From Bradyrhizobium sp. CCH5-F6 (lineage in GTDB: Bacteria > Pseudomonadota > Alphaproteobacteria > Rhizobiales > Xanthobacteraceae), in contig NZ_LSIC01000178.1 in assembly GCF_001556045.1 (NCBI RefSeq), forward strand, positions 62,001-126,000: DNA of 64,000 nucleotides. The letters are read 5' to 3'. Shown piece by piece: positions 33,106 through 42,557 of the stretch; position 1 is the stretch's first letter, and every line of letters starts with the position of its first letter. The translations under genes and the position numbers were made by a program. A model generated the notes under the pieces. The model made no database searches. It was not told the DNA's origin and was given only the letters and a program-made list of their open reading frames with translations.

Positions 33106-34281
33106 ATGAAGACGCAAACGACCTTGGCCGCAGCCGCCGTGCTGCTCGGCACCGTGGTGACCCCTGCCCTCGCCCAGGACAAAATCAAGCTGGGCGTAAT
33201 CGTGACCCTGTCGGGACCTGCCGCCGCACTGGGCCAACAGGTTCGCGACGGCTTCACGCTGGCCGTAAAGGATCTCGGCAGCAAGATGGGCGGCCGCGAC
33301 GTCGAGGTCGTCGTCGTCGACGACGAGCTCAAGCCGGATGCGGCGGTGACCAAGGTCAAGGGCCTTCTGGAGCGCGAGAAGGTCGATTTCGTGGTCGGTC
33401 CGATTTTCTCCAACATCCTCCAGGCGATCCACCGGCCCGTCACTGAATCGAAGACCTTCCTGATCAGCCCGAATGCCGGTCCGTCGACCTTCGCCGGCAA
33501 GGACTGCAACCCGTTCTTCTATGTGACGTCCTATCAGAACGATCAGGTGCACGAGATCCTCGGCAAGGTCGCGCAGGATCGTGGCTACAAGCGCATGTAC
33601 CTGATGGTCCCGAACTATCAAGCGGGCAAGGATTCCGTGGCGGGCTTCAAGCTCGACTACAAGGGCGAGATCGTCGAGGAATCCTACATGCCGCTGAACA
33701 CGCTGGACTTCCAGCCGGAGCTTTCCAAGATTTCCTCGCAGAAGCCGGATGCGCTGTTCACGTTCATGCCGGGCGGCCTCGGCGTCAATCTCGTCAAGCA
33801 GTACCGGCAGGCCGGCCTTGCGGACACCATTCCGGTGCTGTCGGCATTTACGGTGGACGAATCGACGCTGCCGGCGCAACAGGATGCGGCCGTCGGCATG
33901 TTCGGTGGCGCGAACTGGGCGCCAAATCTCGACAACCCGCAGAACAAGAAGTTCGTTGCGGCCTATGAAGCGGCTTACAACAGCGTTCCCGGCACCTACG
34001 CATTCCAGGCTTATGACGCCGCGATGCTGATCGACAGCGCCGTCAAGGCCTTGAAGGGCGACCTCTCCAAGAAGGAGGCAGTCGCCGCCGCGCTGAAGAA
34101 AGCCGACTTCACCTCGCTGCGCGGCTCCTTCAAGTTCAACACCAACGGCTATCCGATCCAGGATTTCTACCTGACCAAGGTCGCCAAGCGTCCGGACGGC
34201 AAGTTCCAGACCGAGATCGTACAGAAGGTCTTCGAGAATTACGGCGACCGCTATGCCAAGGATTGCAAGGCGGCGAATTAA
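33106..34281 (+). CDS. ABC transporter substrate-binding protein (LivJ-type, aromatic-acid cluster)
   Basis: 391-residue periplasmic type I receptor. A signal peptide (residues 1-22, LAAAAVLLGTVVTPALA) leads into IKLGVIVTLSGPAAALGQQV, the Leu/Ile/Val-binding family start. The rest follows the family (VDFVVGPIFSNILQAIHRPV, YAFQAYDAAMLIDSAVKALK). ATG 33106 has GAGGGAC upstream. No permease or ATPase gene is in the cluster, so it must use a transporter encoded elsewhere or act as a sensor. The upstream MarR operator suggests induction with the catabolic genes; the ligand is probably the aromatic acid. Confidence 0.87.
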   Translation: MKTQTTLAAAAVLLGTVVTPALAQDKIKLGVIVTLSGPAAALGQQVRDGFTLAVKDLGSKMGGRDVEVVVVDDELKPDAAVTKVKGLLEREKVDFVVGPIFSNILQAIHRPVTESKTFLISPNAGPSTFAGKDCNPFFYVTSYQNDQVHEILGKVAQDRGYKRMYLMVPNYQAGKDSVAGFKLDYKGEIVEESYMPLNTLDFQPELSKISSQKPDALFTFMPGGLGVNLVKQYRQAGLADTIPVLSAFTVDESTLPAQQDAAVGMFGGANWAPNLDNPQNKKFVAAYEAAYNSVPGTYAFQAYDAAMLIDSAVKALKGDLSKKEAVAAALKKADFTSLRGSFKFNTNGYPIQDFYLTKVAKRPDGKFQTEIVQKVFENYGDRYAKDCKAAN

Positions 34282-34310
34282 GCTGCGTATCGCGTTACGG
34301 GAGGACTGCA

Positions 34311-34769
34311 ATGAAGAGCGAAATCACCGGCATCACCCGGGCGAACGAGGGCATCCAGGGCATCTCCTGGAACATCCTCGGCCAGACCTATGTGCCAAAG
34401 AGCTACGCCGAACACAGCTTCTCCTGGCATGCGACACTGCCGCCAGGCACGTTCGTGCCGCCGCACATTCATCCCGATCAGGATGAGTATCTCTACATGC
34501 TCGAGGGCAAGCTCGACTTCATGCTCGGCGATTCGGAGTCGCAGGCCAGCGCCGGCGACCTGATCCGCCTCGGCATGGGCGTCCCTCACGGCATCTTCAA
34601 CAAGTCGGAGCAGACCGCAAAAGTGCTGTTCTGGGTCTCTCCGAGCCGCAAGCTGTTCGACCTGTTCTGGGGCCTTCACAACATGAAGGAGCAGAAGCCG
34701 GAAGACGTGGTGACGATGGCCGCCGAGTTCAACATCCACTTCCTGCCGCCGCCTCCCGGTGGCGGCTAA
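34311..34769 (+). CDS. Cupin domain protein
   Basis: 152-residue single cupin. Metal-binding motif 1 reads PPHIHPDQDEYLYMLEGKLD and motif 2 GDLIRLGMGVPHGIFNK. ATG 34311 follows GGGAGG. It lies 29 bp after the binding-protein gene and is probably in the same operon. Cupins in aromatic clusters can be ring-cleaving dioxygenases or small isomerases; here only the fold is clear. A hairpin at 34805 separates it from the convergent monooxygenase gene. Confidence 0.85.
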   Translation: MKSEITGITRANEGIQGISWNILGQTYVPKSYAEHSFSWHATLPPGTFVPPHIHPDQDEYLYMLEGKLDFMLGDSESQASAGDLIRLGMGVPHGIFNKSEQTAKVLFWVSPSRKLFDLFWGLHNMKEQKPEDVVTMAAEFNIHFLPPPPGGG

Positions 34770-34804
34770 AGCGCGAAGAGATCGGGTTTGATTGGGCGCG
34801 CTCC

Positions 34805-34826
34805 CCTCTCCAGCTTGCGGGAGAGG
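34805..34826. terminator. Hairpin between convergent cupin and monooxygenase genes
   Basis: CCTCTCC, a 7-8 base loop, then GGAGAGG. There is no clear T-tract, so it could be a repeat-type hairpin rather than a canonical terminator. Confidence 0.4.
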
Positions 34827-34848
34827 TGAACGAGCCGCGGCAATCGCT

Positions 34849-36099
34849 TCAGGCGCGTACCGCCGCAAGTCCCGGGACCGCTGCGAAGCCGGCCTTGGTG
34901 GCGTAGCCACGCACGATCGCCTCGCGCTGGGAATAGCTCAGGACGTTGTCGACATTATCGAAACCGTCGGGCGCAAGCTGCTCGACGGCATCGATGACGC
35001 CCTCAGGGCCGCCGCGCCGATTTGAGCGGACGATCTCTGCCGTCATAGGCAGGCGCTTCGTCTCATACTCGCGCAGCGCCTGGCGTGGATGCTCGGCGCG
35101 CACCAGCGCATCCGCAAGACAGCGCGCGTCGAGGATCGCCTGTGAGGCGCCGTTCGAGCCGACTGGATACATGGGATGCGCGGCATCGCCGAGCAGCGTG
35201 ACGCGCCCGGACGACCAATAGGGCAAGGGATCGCGGTCGCAGGTCGGATACTCGTAGAATTCGGGCGTGGCCGAGATCAGGCTCTTGACGTCGATATACG
35301 GCACGGAGAAGCGCGCCACATGCGGCATCAGCTCTTCGCGCCGCCCCGGCCGCGACCAGTCTTCCCTCCTCGGCGGCGGTGCATTGCCCTCGCCCACTTT
35401 GACCAGCACCGCCCAATTGGTGAGGCGGCTTGCCGGGCTCGATCCTTCCGCGATCGGATAGATCACCACCTTGGCATTGAGACCGCCGGCCACGATCATC
35501 GATTTCCCGGTCAGGAACAGCGGCCAGTCGCGGGCGCCGCGCCACAGCATCAAGCCGTTCCAGCACGGCGGCCCTTCGTTCGGGAACAGCGTCTCGCGGA
35601 CGCGCGAGTGGATGCCGTCGGCGCCGATCAGGATATCGCCACGCGCGGTGTGGACGTGCGCGCCTGCGCGATCGAAGAAGTAGGCGGTGACTCCGCCCTC
35701 ATCCTGCGTGAAGGCGCCAAGCCGGCACCCGGTGTGAATTGCGTCCGGCCCGAGCCGCTCCTCGACCGCACGATGGATGACGCCCTGAAGGCGCCCACGA
35801 TGGATCGAGAATTGCGGCACGTCGTGACCGGCGTCGATGCCGCGGGCCTCGTGCCAGACCTCCTGGCCATGGCGGTTGAGGTAGTAAAGCTGATCGGTAC
35901 GGATCGCGACGTCGTCGAGCCGCTGCAACAGGCCGAGCCCGGCCAACTCGCGCATCGCATGCGGCAACGTGTTGATGCCGACGCCAAGCTCGCGAATGGT
36001 GTCGGCTTGCTCGAAAATCTCGCAGTCCAGGCCCCGCGAGCGGAACATCAATGCCGTGGTGAGACCACCGATACCGCCACCGACGATAATCGCCTTCAT
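34849..36099 (-). CDS. Flavin-dependent monooxygenase (group A, PhzS-like)
   Basis: 416-residue FAD hydroxylase. FAD-binding motif VGGGIGGLTTALMF is at the N-terminus, the RELGVGINTLPHAMRELAGL segment is typical of PhzS/salicylate-hydroxylase-like enzymes, and the second FAD motif is RVTLLGDAAHPMYPVGSNGA. It uses NAD(P)H and O2 to hydroxylate an aromatic acid. It lies 51 bp downstream of the aminobenzoyl-CoA monooxygenase/reductase and shares its operator. It might hydroxylate a side substrate or a free acid, for example 3-hydroxybenzoate; the true substrate is unknown. Confidence 0.85.
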   Translation of the reverse strand: MKAIIVGGGIGGLTTALMFRSRGLDCEIFEQADTIRELGVGINTLPHAMRELAGLGLLQRLDDVAIRTDQLYYLNRHGQEVWHEARGIDAGHDVPQFSIHRGRLQGVIHRAVEERLGPDAIHTGCRLGAFTQDEGGVTAYFFDRAGAHVHTARGDILIGADGIHSRVRETLFPNEGPPCWNGLMLWRGARDWPLFLTGKSMIVAGGLNAKVVIYPIAEGSSPASRLTNWAVLVKVGEGNAPPPRREDWSRPGRREELMPHVARFSVPYIDVKSLISATPEFYEYPTCDRDPLPYWSSGRVTLLGDAAHPMYPVGSNGASQAILDARCLADALVRAEHPRQALREYETKRLPMTAEIVRSNRRGGPEGVIDAVEQLAPDGFDNVDNVLSYSQREAIVRGYATKAGFAAVPGLAAVRA

Positions 36100-36150
36100 C
36101 GCCCAAACTCCACTCGAAACACAGGCAATGGGTTAACGTCGCACGGTCGG

Positions 36151-38502
36151 TCACTCCGCCGCAAGCGGCTTTGTCGCCTCCGCCTTGAGCTCGGCGCGGG
36201 TCTTGGGCTTAGCCTTAATTCTCAGCTCCTCCAGATCCTGCCGGTCGCGCACGCTGTTGCGGAAAATCTGATCTTTTCCCGGAAGATATTGGGGTGGGCA
36301 GAATGCATCGTTGGCCCCGTACCAGGCCGCCGCCTTCATGGTGAAGAAGGGATCGACGAGATGCGGACGGCCGAGCGCGACGAGATCCGCCCTGCCGGCG
36401 GCCAAAATGGTGTTGGCCTGGTCCGCCGTGGTGATGTTGCCGACGCACATGGTGGCCACGCGCGCCTCGTTGCGGACCTGATCGGAGAACGGGGTCTGGA
36501 ACATGCGCCCGTAAACCGGCTGCGCATCGCGCACGGTCTGGCCGGTTGAGACATCGACGAGATCGACACCCGCCTCGGCGAAGGCCCGCGCAATGGCAAC
36601 GGCATCATCGCCGGTGATGCCACCGTCAGCCCAGTCGGTTGCGGAGATGCGCACCGACATCGGCTTGTACGACGGCCACGCCGCGCGCAGCGCCTCGAAC
36701 ACCTCGAGCGGGAAACGCAGGCGATTCTCAAGAGAACCGCCATAATCGTCGGTGCGGGTGTTCGTCAGCGGGGAGATGAAGCTCGCGAGCAGGTAGCCGT
36801 GGGCGCAGTGCAGCTCCAACATGTCGAAGCCGCAGCGTTCGCCGCGCTCTGCCGCCGCAACGAAAGCGTCTCTCACCGCAACCATCCCCGCGCGATCGAG
36901 TTCGCGGGGCACCTGACTGTCGGGGAAATAGGGTAGCGGCGATGCCGAAACGGTTTCCCAGCCCCCTTCGTCCAGCGGCCGGTCAATGCCGTCCCACATC
37001 AGCTTGGTCGCGCCCTTGCGGCCGGCGTGGCCCAGTTGCAGGCAAATCTTCGCGGCTGAATTGCCGTGGACGAAATCCACGATGCGGCGCCAGGCAGCCT
37101 CCTGCTCGTCGTTCCACAGGCCGGCGCAGCCGGGCGTGATCCGGGCATCGCGGCTGACGCAGGTCATCTCGGTGAAGATCAGCCCGGCCCCGCCGATCGC
37201 GCGTGATCCGTAGTGCACGAGGTGAAAATCCGTCGGCACGCCTTCCTTCGCCGAATACATGCACATCGGCGACATCACCGCGCGATTGGCGAGCTCCATC
37301 TCACGCAAGCGGAACGGCTGGAATAGCGGCACCATCGGCCGATCGGTGTCGACATCGAAGCCACTGCCGCGCACCTGCCTTGCAAACGACTTTTCGACCT
37401 CCGCCACGAAATCCGGGGCGCGAAGTTTCAGATTGTCGTAGGTGATCGCCTTCGAGCGCGTCATGACGCCGAATGCGAACTGCACGGGATCGAAGTCCCA
37501 GAAGCGGTCGACGTGCTCGAACCAGACCAGCGAGACGTCGGCGGCATGCTGCGTCTTCTCGACCTCTTCGCGGCGGCCGTTCTCGTAGACCTCCAGCGCC
37601 GCCCCGATGCTGGGCGCCTTCTCCATGGCTTCGGCAAGCGCGATCGCGTCCTCCATCGCGAGCTTGGTACCCGAGCCGATCGAGAAATGCGCGCTCGCCT
37701 TCGCGTCGCCGAGCAGGACCATGTTGTCCTTGACCCAGCGCTTGCTGCGGATCATCGGGAAATTGCGCCACATCGAGCGGTTGGTCAGCAATCGATGCTC
37801 ACCAAGGAACCAGCCGAAGATGTCAGCCATCCGCGCGGCGGACTGGGCTTCGTCGAGCCCCGTCAGCCCGGCCCGCTCGAACGTCTCCGGATCGGTCTCG
37901 AAGATCCAGGTCGAATGCCCGGCCTCATACTGATAGGCATGGGCGATGAACGGTCCCCACTCGGTTTCCTGGAAGATGAAAGTGAAGGCATCGAGCGGCC
38001 TGGTCGAGCCCATCCAGGCGAACTTGTTGGAGCGGATGTCGACCTCCGGCTGGAAATGGTCGACGTACTTCTCGCGGAAGCGGCTGTTGATGCCGTCGGA
38101 GATCAGGACGAGATCGGCATCGGCGAAGCGGGACTCGTCGTCGATATCCACTTCGAAGTGCAAGACGACGCCGAGCTCGCGGGCGCGCTCCTGAAGGATC
38201 AAGAGCAGCTTGCGTCGCGAGCAGCCGCAAAAGCCGTTTCCGCCGACGCGATGCACCGTGCCGCGAAAGTGCACGGCGATGTCATCCCAGTAGGCGAACT
38301 CCTGGGTGATGCGACGGTAGCTCGGAAGATCGTGCTTCTCGAAATTATCGAGCGTCGCGTCCGAGAACACCACGCCGAAGCCGAAGGTGTCGTCGGCCCG
38401 ATTGCGCTCGTACACCGTAATGTCGGCGGCCGGGCGCTGCTTCTTGAGCAGGATCGCAGCATAGAGACCCGCAGGTCCGCCACCGATGATCGCGACTTTC
38501 AT
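36151..38502 (-). CDS. abmA: Anthraniloyl-CoA (or salicylyl-CoA) monooxygenase/reductase, bifunctional
   Basis: 783-residue fusion. Residues 1 to about 380 are a group A flavin monooxygenase ([37 protein letters not shown]). Residues about 385-783 are an Old Yellow Enzyme-type reductase ([57 protein letters not shown]). This exact architecture and length is that of 2-aminobenzoyl-CoA monooxygenase/reductase, which hydroxylates and reduces the ring of anthraniloyl-CoA, bypassing Rieske dioxygenation. Databases often call it salicylyl-CoA 5-hydroxylase/oxidoreductase. A perfect MarR palindrome (38531-38556) is just upstream. Key enzyme of the cluster. Confidence 0.9.
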   Translation of the reverse strand: MKVAIIGGGPAGLYAAILLKKQRPAADITVYERNRADDTFGFGVVFSDATLDNFEKHDLPSYRRITQEFAYWDDIAVHFRGTVHRVGGNGFCGCSRRKLLLILQERARELGVVLHFEVDIDDESRFADADLVLISDGINSRFREKYVDHFQPEVDIRSNKFAWMGSTRPLDAFTFIFQETEWGPFIAHAYQYEAGHSTWIFETDPETFERAGLTGLDEAQSAARMADIFGWFLGEHRLLTNRSMWRNFPMIRSKRWVKDNMVLLGDAKASAHFSIGSGTKLAMEDAIALAEAMEKAPSIGAALEVYENGRREEVEKTQHAADVSLVWFEHVDRFWDFDPVQFAFGVMTRSKAITYDNLKLRAPDFVAEVEKSFARQVRGSGFDVDTDRPMVPLFQPFRLREMELANRAVMSPMCMYSAKEGVPTDFHLVHYGSRAIGGAGLIFTEMTCVSRDARITPGCAGLWNDEQEAAWRRIVDFVHGNSAAKICLQLGHAGRKGATKLMWDGIDRPLDEGGWETVSASPLPYFPDSQVPRELDRAGMVAVRDAFVAAAERGERCGFDMLELHCAHGYLLASFISPLTNTRTDDYGGSLENRLRFPLEVFEALRAAWPSYKPMSVRISATDWADGGITGDDAVAIARAFAEAGVDLVDVSTGQTVRDAQPVYGRMFQTPFSDQVRNEARVATMCVGNITTADQANTILAAGRADLVALGRPHLVDPFFTMKAAAWYGANDAFCPPQYLPGKDQIFRNSVRDRQDLEELRIKAKPKTRAELKAEATKPLAAE

Positions 38503-38530
38503 GGGAGCCTCGCCACTTCACCCGGCCATG

Positions 38531-38556
38531 AAACTATTTTAAGCCTAAAATAGTTT
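38531..38556. promoter_or_regulatory. MarR operator copy 4 (11-bp arms, strongest copy)
   Basis: AAACTATTTTA, spacer AGCC, TAAAATAGTTT: an exact 11-bp inverted repeat starting 29 bp upstream of the monooxygenase/reductase gene, overlapping where its promoter should lie. The core TTTTAAGCCTAAAA matches copy 1 in reverse. Confidence 0.85.
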
Positions 38557-38602
38557 TACGCAAGTCCCCGTTGCTGGCGTGGCCGCCGTAAAGACGGTCG
38601 GC

Positions 38603-39439
38603 CTAGTCGCCCCTGAAGACCGGCTTGACCTTGTTGGCAAAAGCCTCGAAGGCGCGCTCGAAATCCGCCGTCGTCATGCACAGCGCTTGGGCAACGGCCT
38701 CCGCTTCGATCGCCTCCTCCACCGACATCGCCCATTCCATGGCCAGCATCCGCTTGGTCATGGTGTTGGCGAAGGTCGGTCCTTCCGCAATCTGCTTCGC
38801 CAGAACTTGGGCCTGAGGCAGCACCTGCTCCGGCGTGACGATGCGGCTGAAGAAGCCCCAGCGCTCGCCCTCTTCCGCGGTCATGAACCGGCCGGTGTAG
38901 AGCAGCTCGGAGGCGCGGGACTGCCCGATGATACGCGGCAGGATCGCGCAAGCGCCCATGTCGCAGCCGGCCAGCCCCACCTTGTTGAACAGGAACGCCA
39001 CCTTGGCCCCGCTCGCAGCAAGGCGCATGTCGGAGGCCATGGCGATAATCGCCCCGGCCCCGGCACAGATACCCTCGACCGCGGCCACGATCGGCTGAGG
39101 GCATGCCCGCATCGCCTTGACGAGGTCGCCGGTCATGCGCGTGAAGGCGGTCAGCCCCTTGGTGTCCATCTTCACGAGAGGCCCGATGATCTCGAACACG
39201 TCGCCGCCAGACGAGAAATTGCCGCCGGCACCGGTGACGACGATGACCTTGACCGCGTCGTCAAAGGCGCAGGCACGGAAAAAATCGGTCAGCTCACGGT
39301 AGCTTTCGAACGTCAGCGGATTCTTTCGTTCGGGCCTGTTGAGCGTGACTGTCGCGACACCGTCGACCACAGCCAGCAGGAAGTGCTGCGGCGAGTAATC
39401 TGCAAGCGGCAAGGTAACGGGATTGGCGGGTCTGCTCAT
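38603..39439 (-). CDS. Enoyl-CoA hydratase of the aromatic cluster
   Basis: 278-residue crotonase-fold enzyme ([58 protein letters not shown]). It likely hydrates a ring-derived unsaturated CoA ester or helps ring opening after the monooxygenase/reductase step. It sits between the SDR and the monooxygenase genes on the minus strand, 45 bp from the SDR, and shares the SDR promoter operator (40288). Its Ser/Gly-rich oxyanion loop is slightly unlike that of the 4530 paralogue, fitting a different substrate. Confidence 0.85.
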   Translation of the reverse strand: MSRPANPVTLPLADYSPQHFLLAVVDGVATVTLNRPERKNPLTFESYRELTDFFRACAFDDAVKVIVVTGAGGNFSSGGDVFEIIGPLVKMDTKGLTAFTRMTGDLVKAMRACPQPIVAAVEGICAGAGAIIAMASDMRLAASGAKVAFLFNKVGLAGCDMGACAILPRIIGQSRASELLYTGRFMTAEEGERWGFFSRIVTPEQVLPQAQVLAKQIAEGPTFANTMTKRMLAMEWAMSVEEAIEAEAVAQALCMTTADFERAFEAFANKVKPVFRGD

Positions 39440-39484
39440 GCGATCTCCTTGGATTCCTTGTTCCGGGCGCCTGCATCGGGCAGG

Positions 39485-40246
39485 CTAGACCTCGCCCCCA
39501 GCCACGGCAATCGCCTGGCCGGTGATTGCGCTCGCGCCCTCACCGCACAGCCAGAGAACCGCGTCTGCCACTTCCTGCGGCGTGATCAGGCGTCCTTGCG
39601 GATTGTGTTTCGCGAGCTCTGCGACCGCCTGCTCGCGGCTACGCCCCGTCTTCTTCATGATGTTCTCGATGCTGCCTGCGACGAGATCGGTGTCGGTGAA
39701 GCCGGGACACACCGCATTCACGGTCACGTTGCTTCCGGCCATCTCGAGGGCGAGAGAACGTACGAGCCCGACCACCGCGTGTTTGGCTGCGACGTACGCG
39801 CTGACATAGGCGTAGCCCTTGAGCCCGGCCGTGGACGCGACCGCGACAATACGACCATAGGGGCGGGTCTTCATCCCCGGCAGGACAGCCTGGACGGCAT
39901 GCACGACGCCCATGAAATTGACATCCATCATGCGCGTGAAAAGGGCGGTATCCGATTTCGCAAACGGCGCCGATTCAGCGCTGCCTGCATTGGCAATCAG
40001 AATGTCGATCGCCTTGCGCGCACTCGCTCCGGCAATGGCGGCTTTCAGAGACGCTTCGTTCGAGACGTCGGCGACAGCCGCAAAGTGCGCCGCACCTGCA
40101 CTGACTGCCTCTTCGAGAACCGCCGCATTTCGGCCAAGCACGGTTACGGTCGCGCCAGCGCCGACGAGAGAAGCAGCTATCTCACGACCGATGCCGCGAC
40201 CGCCGCCGGTCACCAGCGCGTGCAGCGAGTGCGGCAACCCGGACAT
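39485..40246 (-). CDS. SDR family dehydrogenase of the aromatic cluster
   Basis: 253-residue short-chain dehydrogenase: ALVTGGGRGIGREIAASL, NAGSAESAPF, VAVASTAGLKGYAYVSAYVA with Tyr-xxx-Lys (YVAAKHAV), and the GQAIAVAGGEV end. ATG 40246 is preceded by GGGAG; longer open frame upstream to 40345 runs through the operator and promoter and is not coding. Likely oxidises a 3-hydroxyacyl-CoA or a cyclic alcohol intermediate. A MarR operator copy is 42 bp upstream. Confidence 0.87.
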   Translation of the reverse strand: MSGLPHSLHALVTGGGRGIGREIAASLVGAGATVTVLGRNAAVLEEAVSAGAAHFAAVADVSNEASLKAAIAGASARKAIDILIANAGSAESAPFAKSDTALFTRMMDVNFMGVVHAVQAVLPGMKTRPYGRIVAVASTAGLKGYAYVSAYVAAKHAVVGLVRSLALEMAGSNVTVNAVCPGFTDTDLVAGSIENIMKKTGRSREQAVAELAKHNPQGRLITPQEVADAVLWLCGEGASAITGQAIAVAGGEV

Positions 40247-40287
40247 GCGCTGACTCCCTCGGATCTTGTGATCGTTCTTGCAATATA

Positions 40288-40301
40288 TTTTAACCTTCAA
40301 A
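40288..40301. promoter_or_regulatory. MarR operator copy 5 (TTTTAACCTTCAAA)
   Basis: Copy of the palindrome upstream of the SDR/enoyl-CoA hydratase genes, in the divergent gap. Confidence 0.65.
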
Positions 40302-40364
40302 TTTTTGCAACGAAAGCGCGATCGTCTCTCGGAGTGCCGCCGCACAGAAGCGGCCCGGAAATTG

Positions 40365-40378
40365 CTTTAAGTATAAAA
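40365..40378. promoter_or_regulatory. MarR operator copy 6 (CTTTAAGTATAAAA)
   Basis: Copy of the palindrome 62 bp before the alpha/beta hydrolase start, serving the plus-strand operon 40440-46175. Confidence 0.65.
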
Positions 40379-40439
40379 TTATCTCTTCCCATCCCCCACA
40401 GGCCTGTTAGCATCAAGAGGCCAAGCAAAAGGATGTCGC

Positions 40440-41255
40440 GTGTCGCAGCCTGCGCCAATGATAACAAAGGACGGACGCTTCGCCTATGAATCCTCGGGTG
40501 ATCCGGGCGCAGTACCCCTGATTTTCCTGCATGGCATTGGCGGCGCGGCGCGGGCGTGGCGGCGGCAGCTTGCCACATTCGGCGACCGCTTCCGCGCGAT
40601 CGCATGGGACATGCCGGGCTATGGCGGATCGACGCCGCTCGCGAGCGTCAGCATTGCAGCCTTGGCCGATGCGCTTCAGCAATTCATCGAGCAGCTTGGT
40701 GCGGCCAAGCCTATTCTGGTCGGCCATTCCATTGGCGGCATGATCGTCCAGAAGTGGCTGGCGCAGTCCCCCACACTGGCGCGTGCGGTCGTGCTGGCAC
40801 AGACCAGCCCTGCCTTCGGGAAGGCCGACGGCGAGTGGCAGAAATCATTCATCGCGGCACGGCTCGGGCCCCTCGATCGCGGGGAGACGATGAAGTCGCT
40901 GGCGCCAGCGCTGGTGAATGAGCTGGTCGGCGATGATCCAGATCCGAACGGGATGGAGCTGGCGCGCGAATGCATGGGGAGCGTGCCCGAGGCAAGCTAT
41001 CGCGCCATGATGCTGGCTCTCATCGGCTTCGATCAGCGCAGCACGCTTGGAAATATCTCCGTCCCCACGCTGCTGCTGTCCGGCTCCAAGGACAACAATG
41101 CGCCTGCGCCGATGATGGCAAAGACGGCGACCTACATCCCCGGGGCGGAATATGTCGAGCTCGCCGGCGTGGGGCATCTCGCCAACCTCGAGCGCCCCGG
41201 TGCCTTCGACGAAGCTCTCGGCCGCTTCCTGAACTCCGTTACGAGCAAAGCGTGA
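40440..41255 (+). CDS. Alpha/beta hydrolase of the aromatic cluster
   Basis: 271-residue hydrolase with nucleophile elbow VGHSIGGMIVQKW (Ser), oxyanion HGIGGAARAW, acid residue region SGSKDNNAPAPM and catalytic His in VELAGVGHLANLERP. Such enzymes in aromatic-CoA clusters serve as ring-product hydrolases or thioesterases. GTG 40440 follows AAGG; ATG 40458 is an alternative. It is the first gene of a plus-strand operon with acyl-CoA dehydrogenase, ligase and two dehydrogenases. Confidence 0.85.
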   Translation: MSQPAPMITKDGRFAYESSGDPGAVPLIFLHGIGGAARAWRRQLATFGDRFRAIAWDMPGYGGSTPLASVSIAALADALQQFIEQLGAAKPILVGHSIGGMIVQKWLAQSPTLARAVVLAQTSPAFGKADGEWQKSFIAARLGPLDRGETMKSLAPALVNELVGDDPDPNGMELARECMGSVPEASYRAMMLALIGFDQRSTLGNISVPTLLLSGSKDNNAPAPMMAKTATYIPGAEYVELAGVGHLANLERPGAFDEALGRFLNSVTSKA

Positions 41256-41267
41256 GGTGATTGCGCA

Positions 41268-42557
41268 ATGACCATGCAAGTCAGCAAGACTATCAGCGCA
41301 ACCGACAAGGTCGTGCTCGATGCGCCGATCTTCGATCCCGCCGCGTTCCGCCTGAGCGACGAGCAGGCCGGCATCATTGCGCGCGCCCGCGAGATCGGCC
41401 AGAGCGTGTTCGCCGGTCGCGCCGCGACCTACGATCGCGAGGCGATCTTCCCGACCGAAAACTATCGCGATCTGCATCGCGTCGGCCTGCTCGGCATCGC
41501 CGTCCCCAAGAAGCACGGTGGTCTCGGCGCAAATTACCAGACCTATGCATTGGCGGCAGCCGAGATCGGCCGCTATTGCGGCGCGACTGCGCTGACCTGG
41601 AACATGCATGTGTGCTCGACCCTATGGTCGGGCCCGCTGGCCGACGATCTCGACATGGATGAGCAGACGCGCGCCGAGCACGAGCGGCGGCGCGCCGTTC
41701 ACTACAAGCGCATTGTCGAGGACGGCGCGATCTACTCGCAACCCTTCTCCGAAGGTGGTGCGGCGGCTGCGGGCGGCGTTGCTTTCGGAACGGAGGCAAA
41801 GCCGGTTGCGGGGGGCTGGATCGTCAACGGCAAGAAAATATTCGCCTCGCTCTCCGGCCACGCCGACTATTACGGCGTGCTTTGCACCGAGATCGAGCAG
41901 GGCGAGAAGGCATCGCGACGCAACACGCTCTATCTGGCCATCCCCGCCAAGTCGGAAGGGGTCTCGGTCGTCGGCGATTGGGATCCGCTCGGCATGCGCG
42001 GCACGGTCTCGCGGACGCTCCTGTTCAAGGACGTGTTCGTGCCGGAGGATTCCGCGCTGATGCCGCGCGGCGTCTATTTCCAGGCTGCGATGCGCTGGCC
42101 GCACATGTTCCTGACGCTGTCGCCGACCTATATGGGCCTCGCGCAAGCCGCCTATGACTTCACCGTGCGCTACCTTCGGGGCGAGGTGCCCGGCATGCCG
42201 CCGGTCAAGCGGCGGATGTATCCGACCAAGCAGATCGCCGTCGCGCAGATGCAGATCAAGCTGGAGCAGATCAAGGGTATCTGGTTCCAGGCCGTCACCG
42301 AAGCCTGCGCAAATCCGAGCAAGGAGCAGGTGCTCCGAGCCTATGCCGCACAATATTCGGTGATGGAGGGCGCCAATGAGCTTGCCGCGCTCGCGATCCG
42401 AACCTGCGGCGGTCAGGCCATGCTCCGGTCGCTGCCACTGGAGCGGATCTACCGCGACAGCCGCTGCGGCTCGCTGATGCTGCCCTGGACCGCGGAGCTC
42501 TGCCTCGACCGGATCGGACGCGAAGCGCTGTACGAGGCTGGTGAAACGGACGAGTGA
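41268..42557 (+). CDS. Acyl-CoA dehydrogenase
   Basis: 429-residue acyl-CoA dehydrogenase-family flavoprotein (HRVGLLGIAVPKKHGGLGAN, YSQPFSEGGAAAAGGVAFGT, GDWDPLGMRGTVSRTLLF, YSVMEGANELAALAIRTCGG). It fits a dehydrogenation step in beta-oxidation of the ring-derived CoA ester. It lies 12 bp after the hydrolase and overlaps the next ligase by 4 bases. Similarity to two-component monooxygenases of this fold cannot be fully excluded, but no flavin reductase is in this operon. Confidence 0.87.
   Translation: MTMQVSKTISATDKVVLDAPIFDPAAFRLSDEQAGIIARAREIGQSVFAGRAATYDREAIFPTENYRDLHRVGLLGIAVPKKHGGLGANYQTYALAAAEIGRYCGATALTWNMHVCSTLWSGPLADDLDMDEQTRAEHERRRAVHYKRIVEDGAIYSQPFSEGGAAAAGGVAFGTEAKPVAGGWIVNGKKIFASLSGHADYYGVLCTEIEQGEKASRRNTLYLAIPAKSEGVSVVGDWDPLGMRGTVSRTLLFKDVFVPEDSALMPRGVYFQAAMRWPHMFLTLSPTYMGLAQAAYDFTVRYLRGEVPGMPPVKRRMYPTKQIAVAQMQIKLEQIKGIWFQAVTEACANPSKEQVLRAYAAQYSVMEGANELAALAIRTCGGQAMLRSLPLERIYRDSRCGSLMLPWTAELCLDRIGREALYEAGETDE

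Noticed and set aside
38579..40489. 636-residue plus-strand frame
   Set aside because: Antisense to the enoyl-CoA hydratase and SDR genes and crosses two operator sites.
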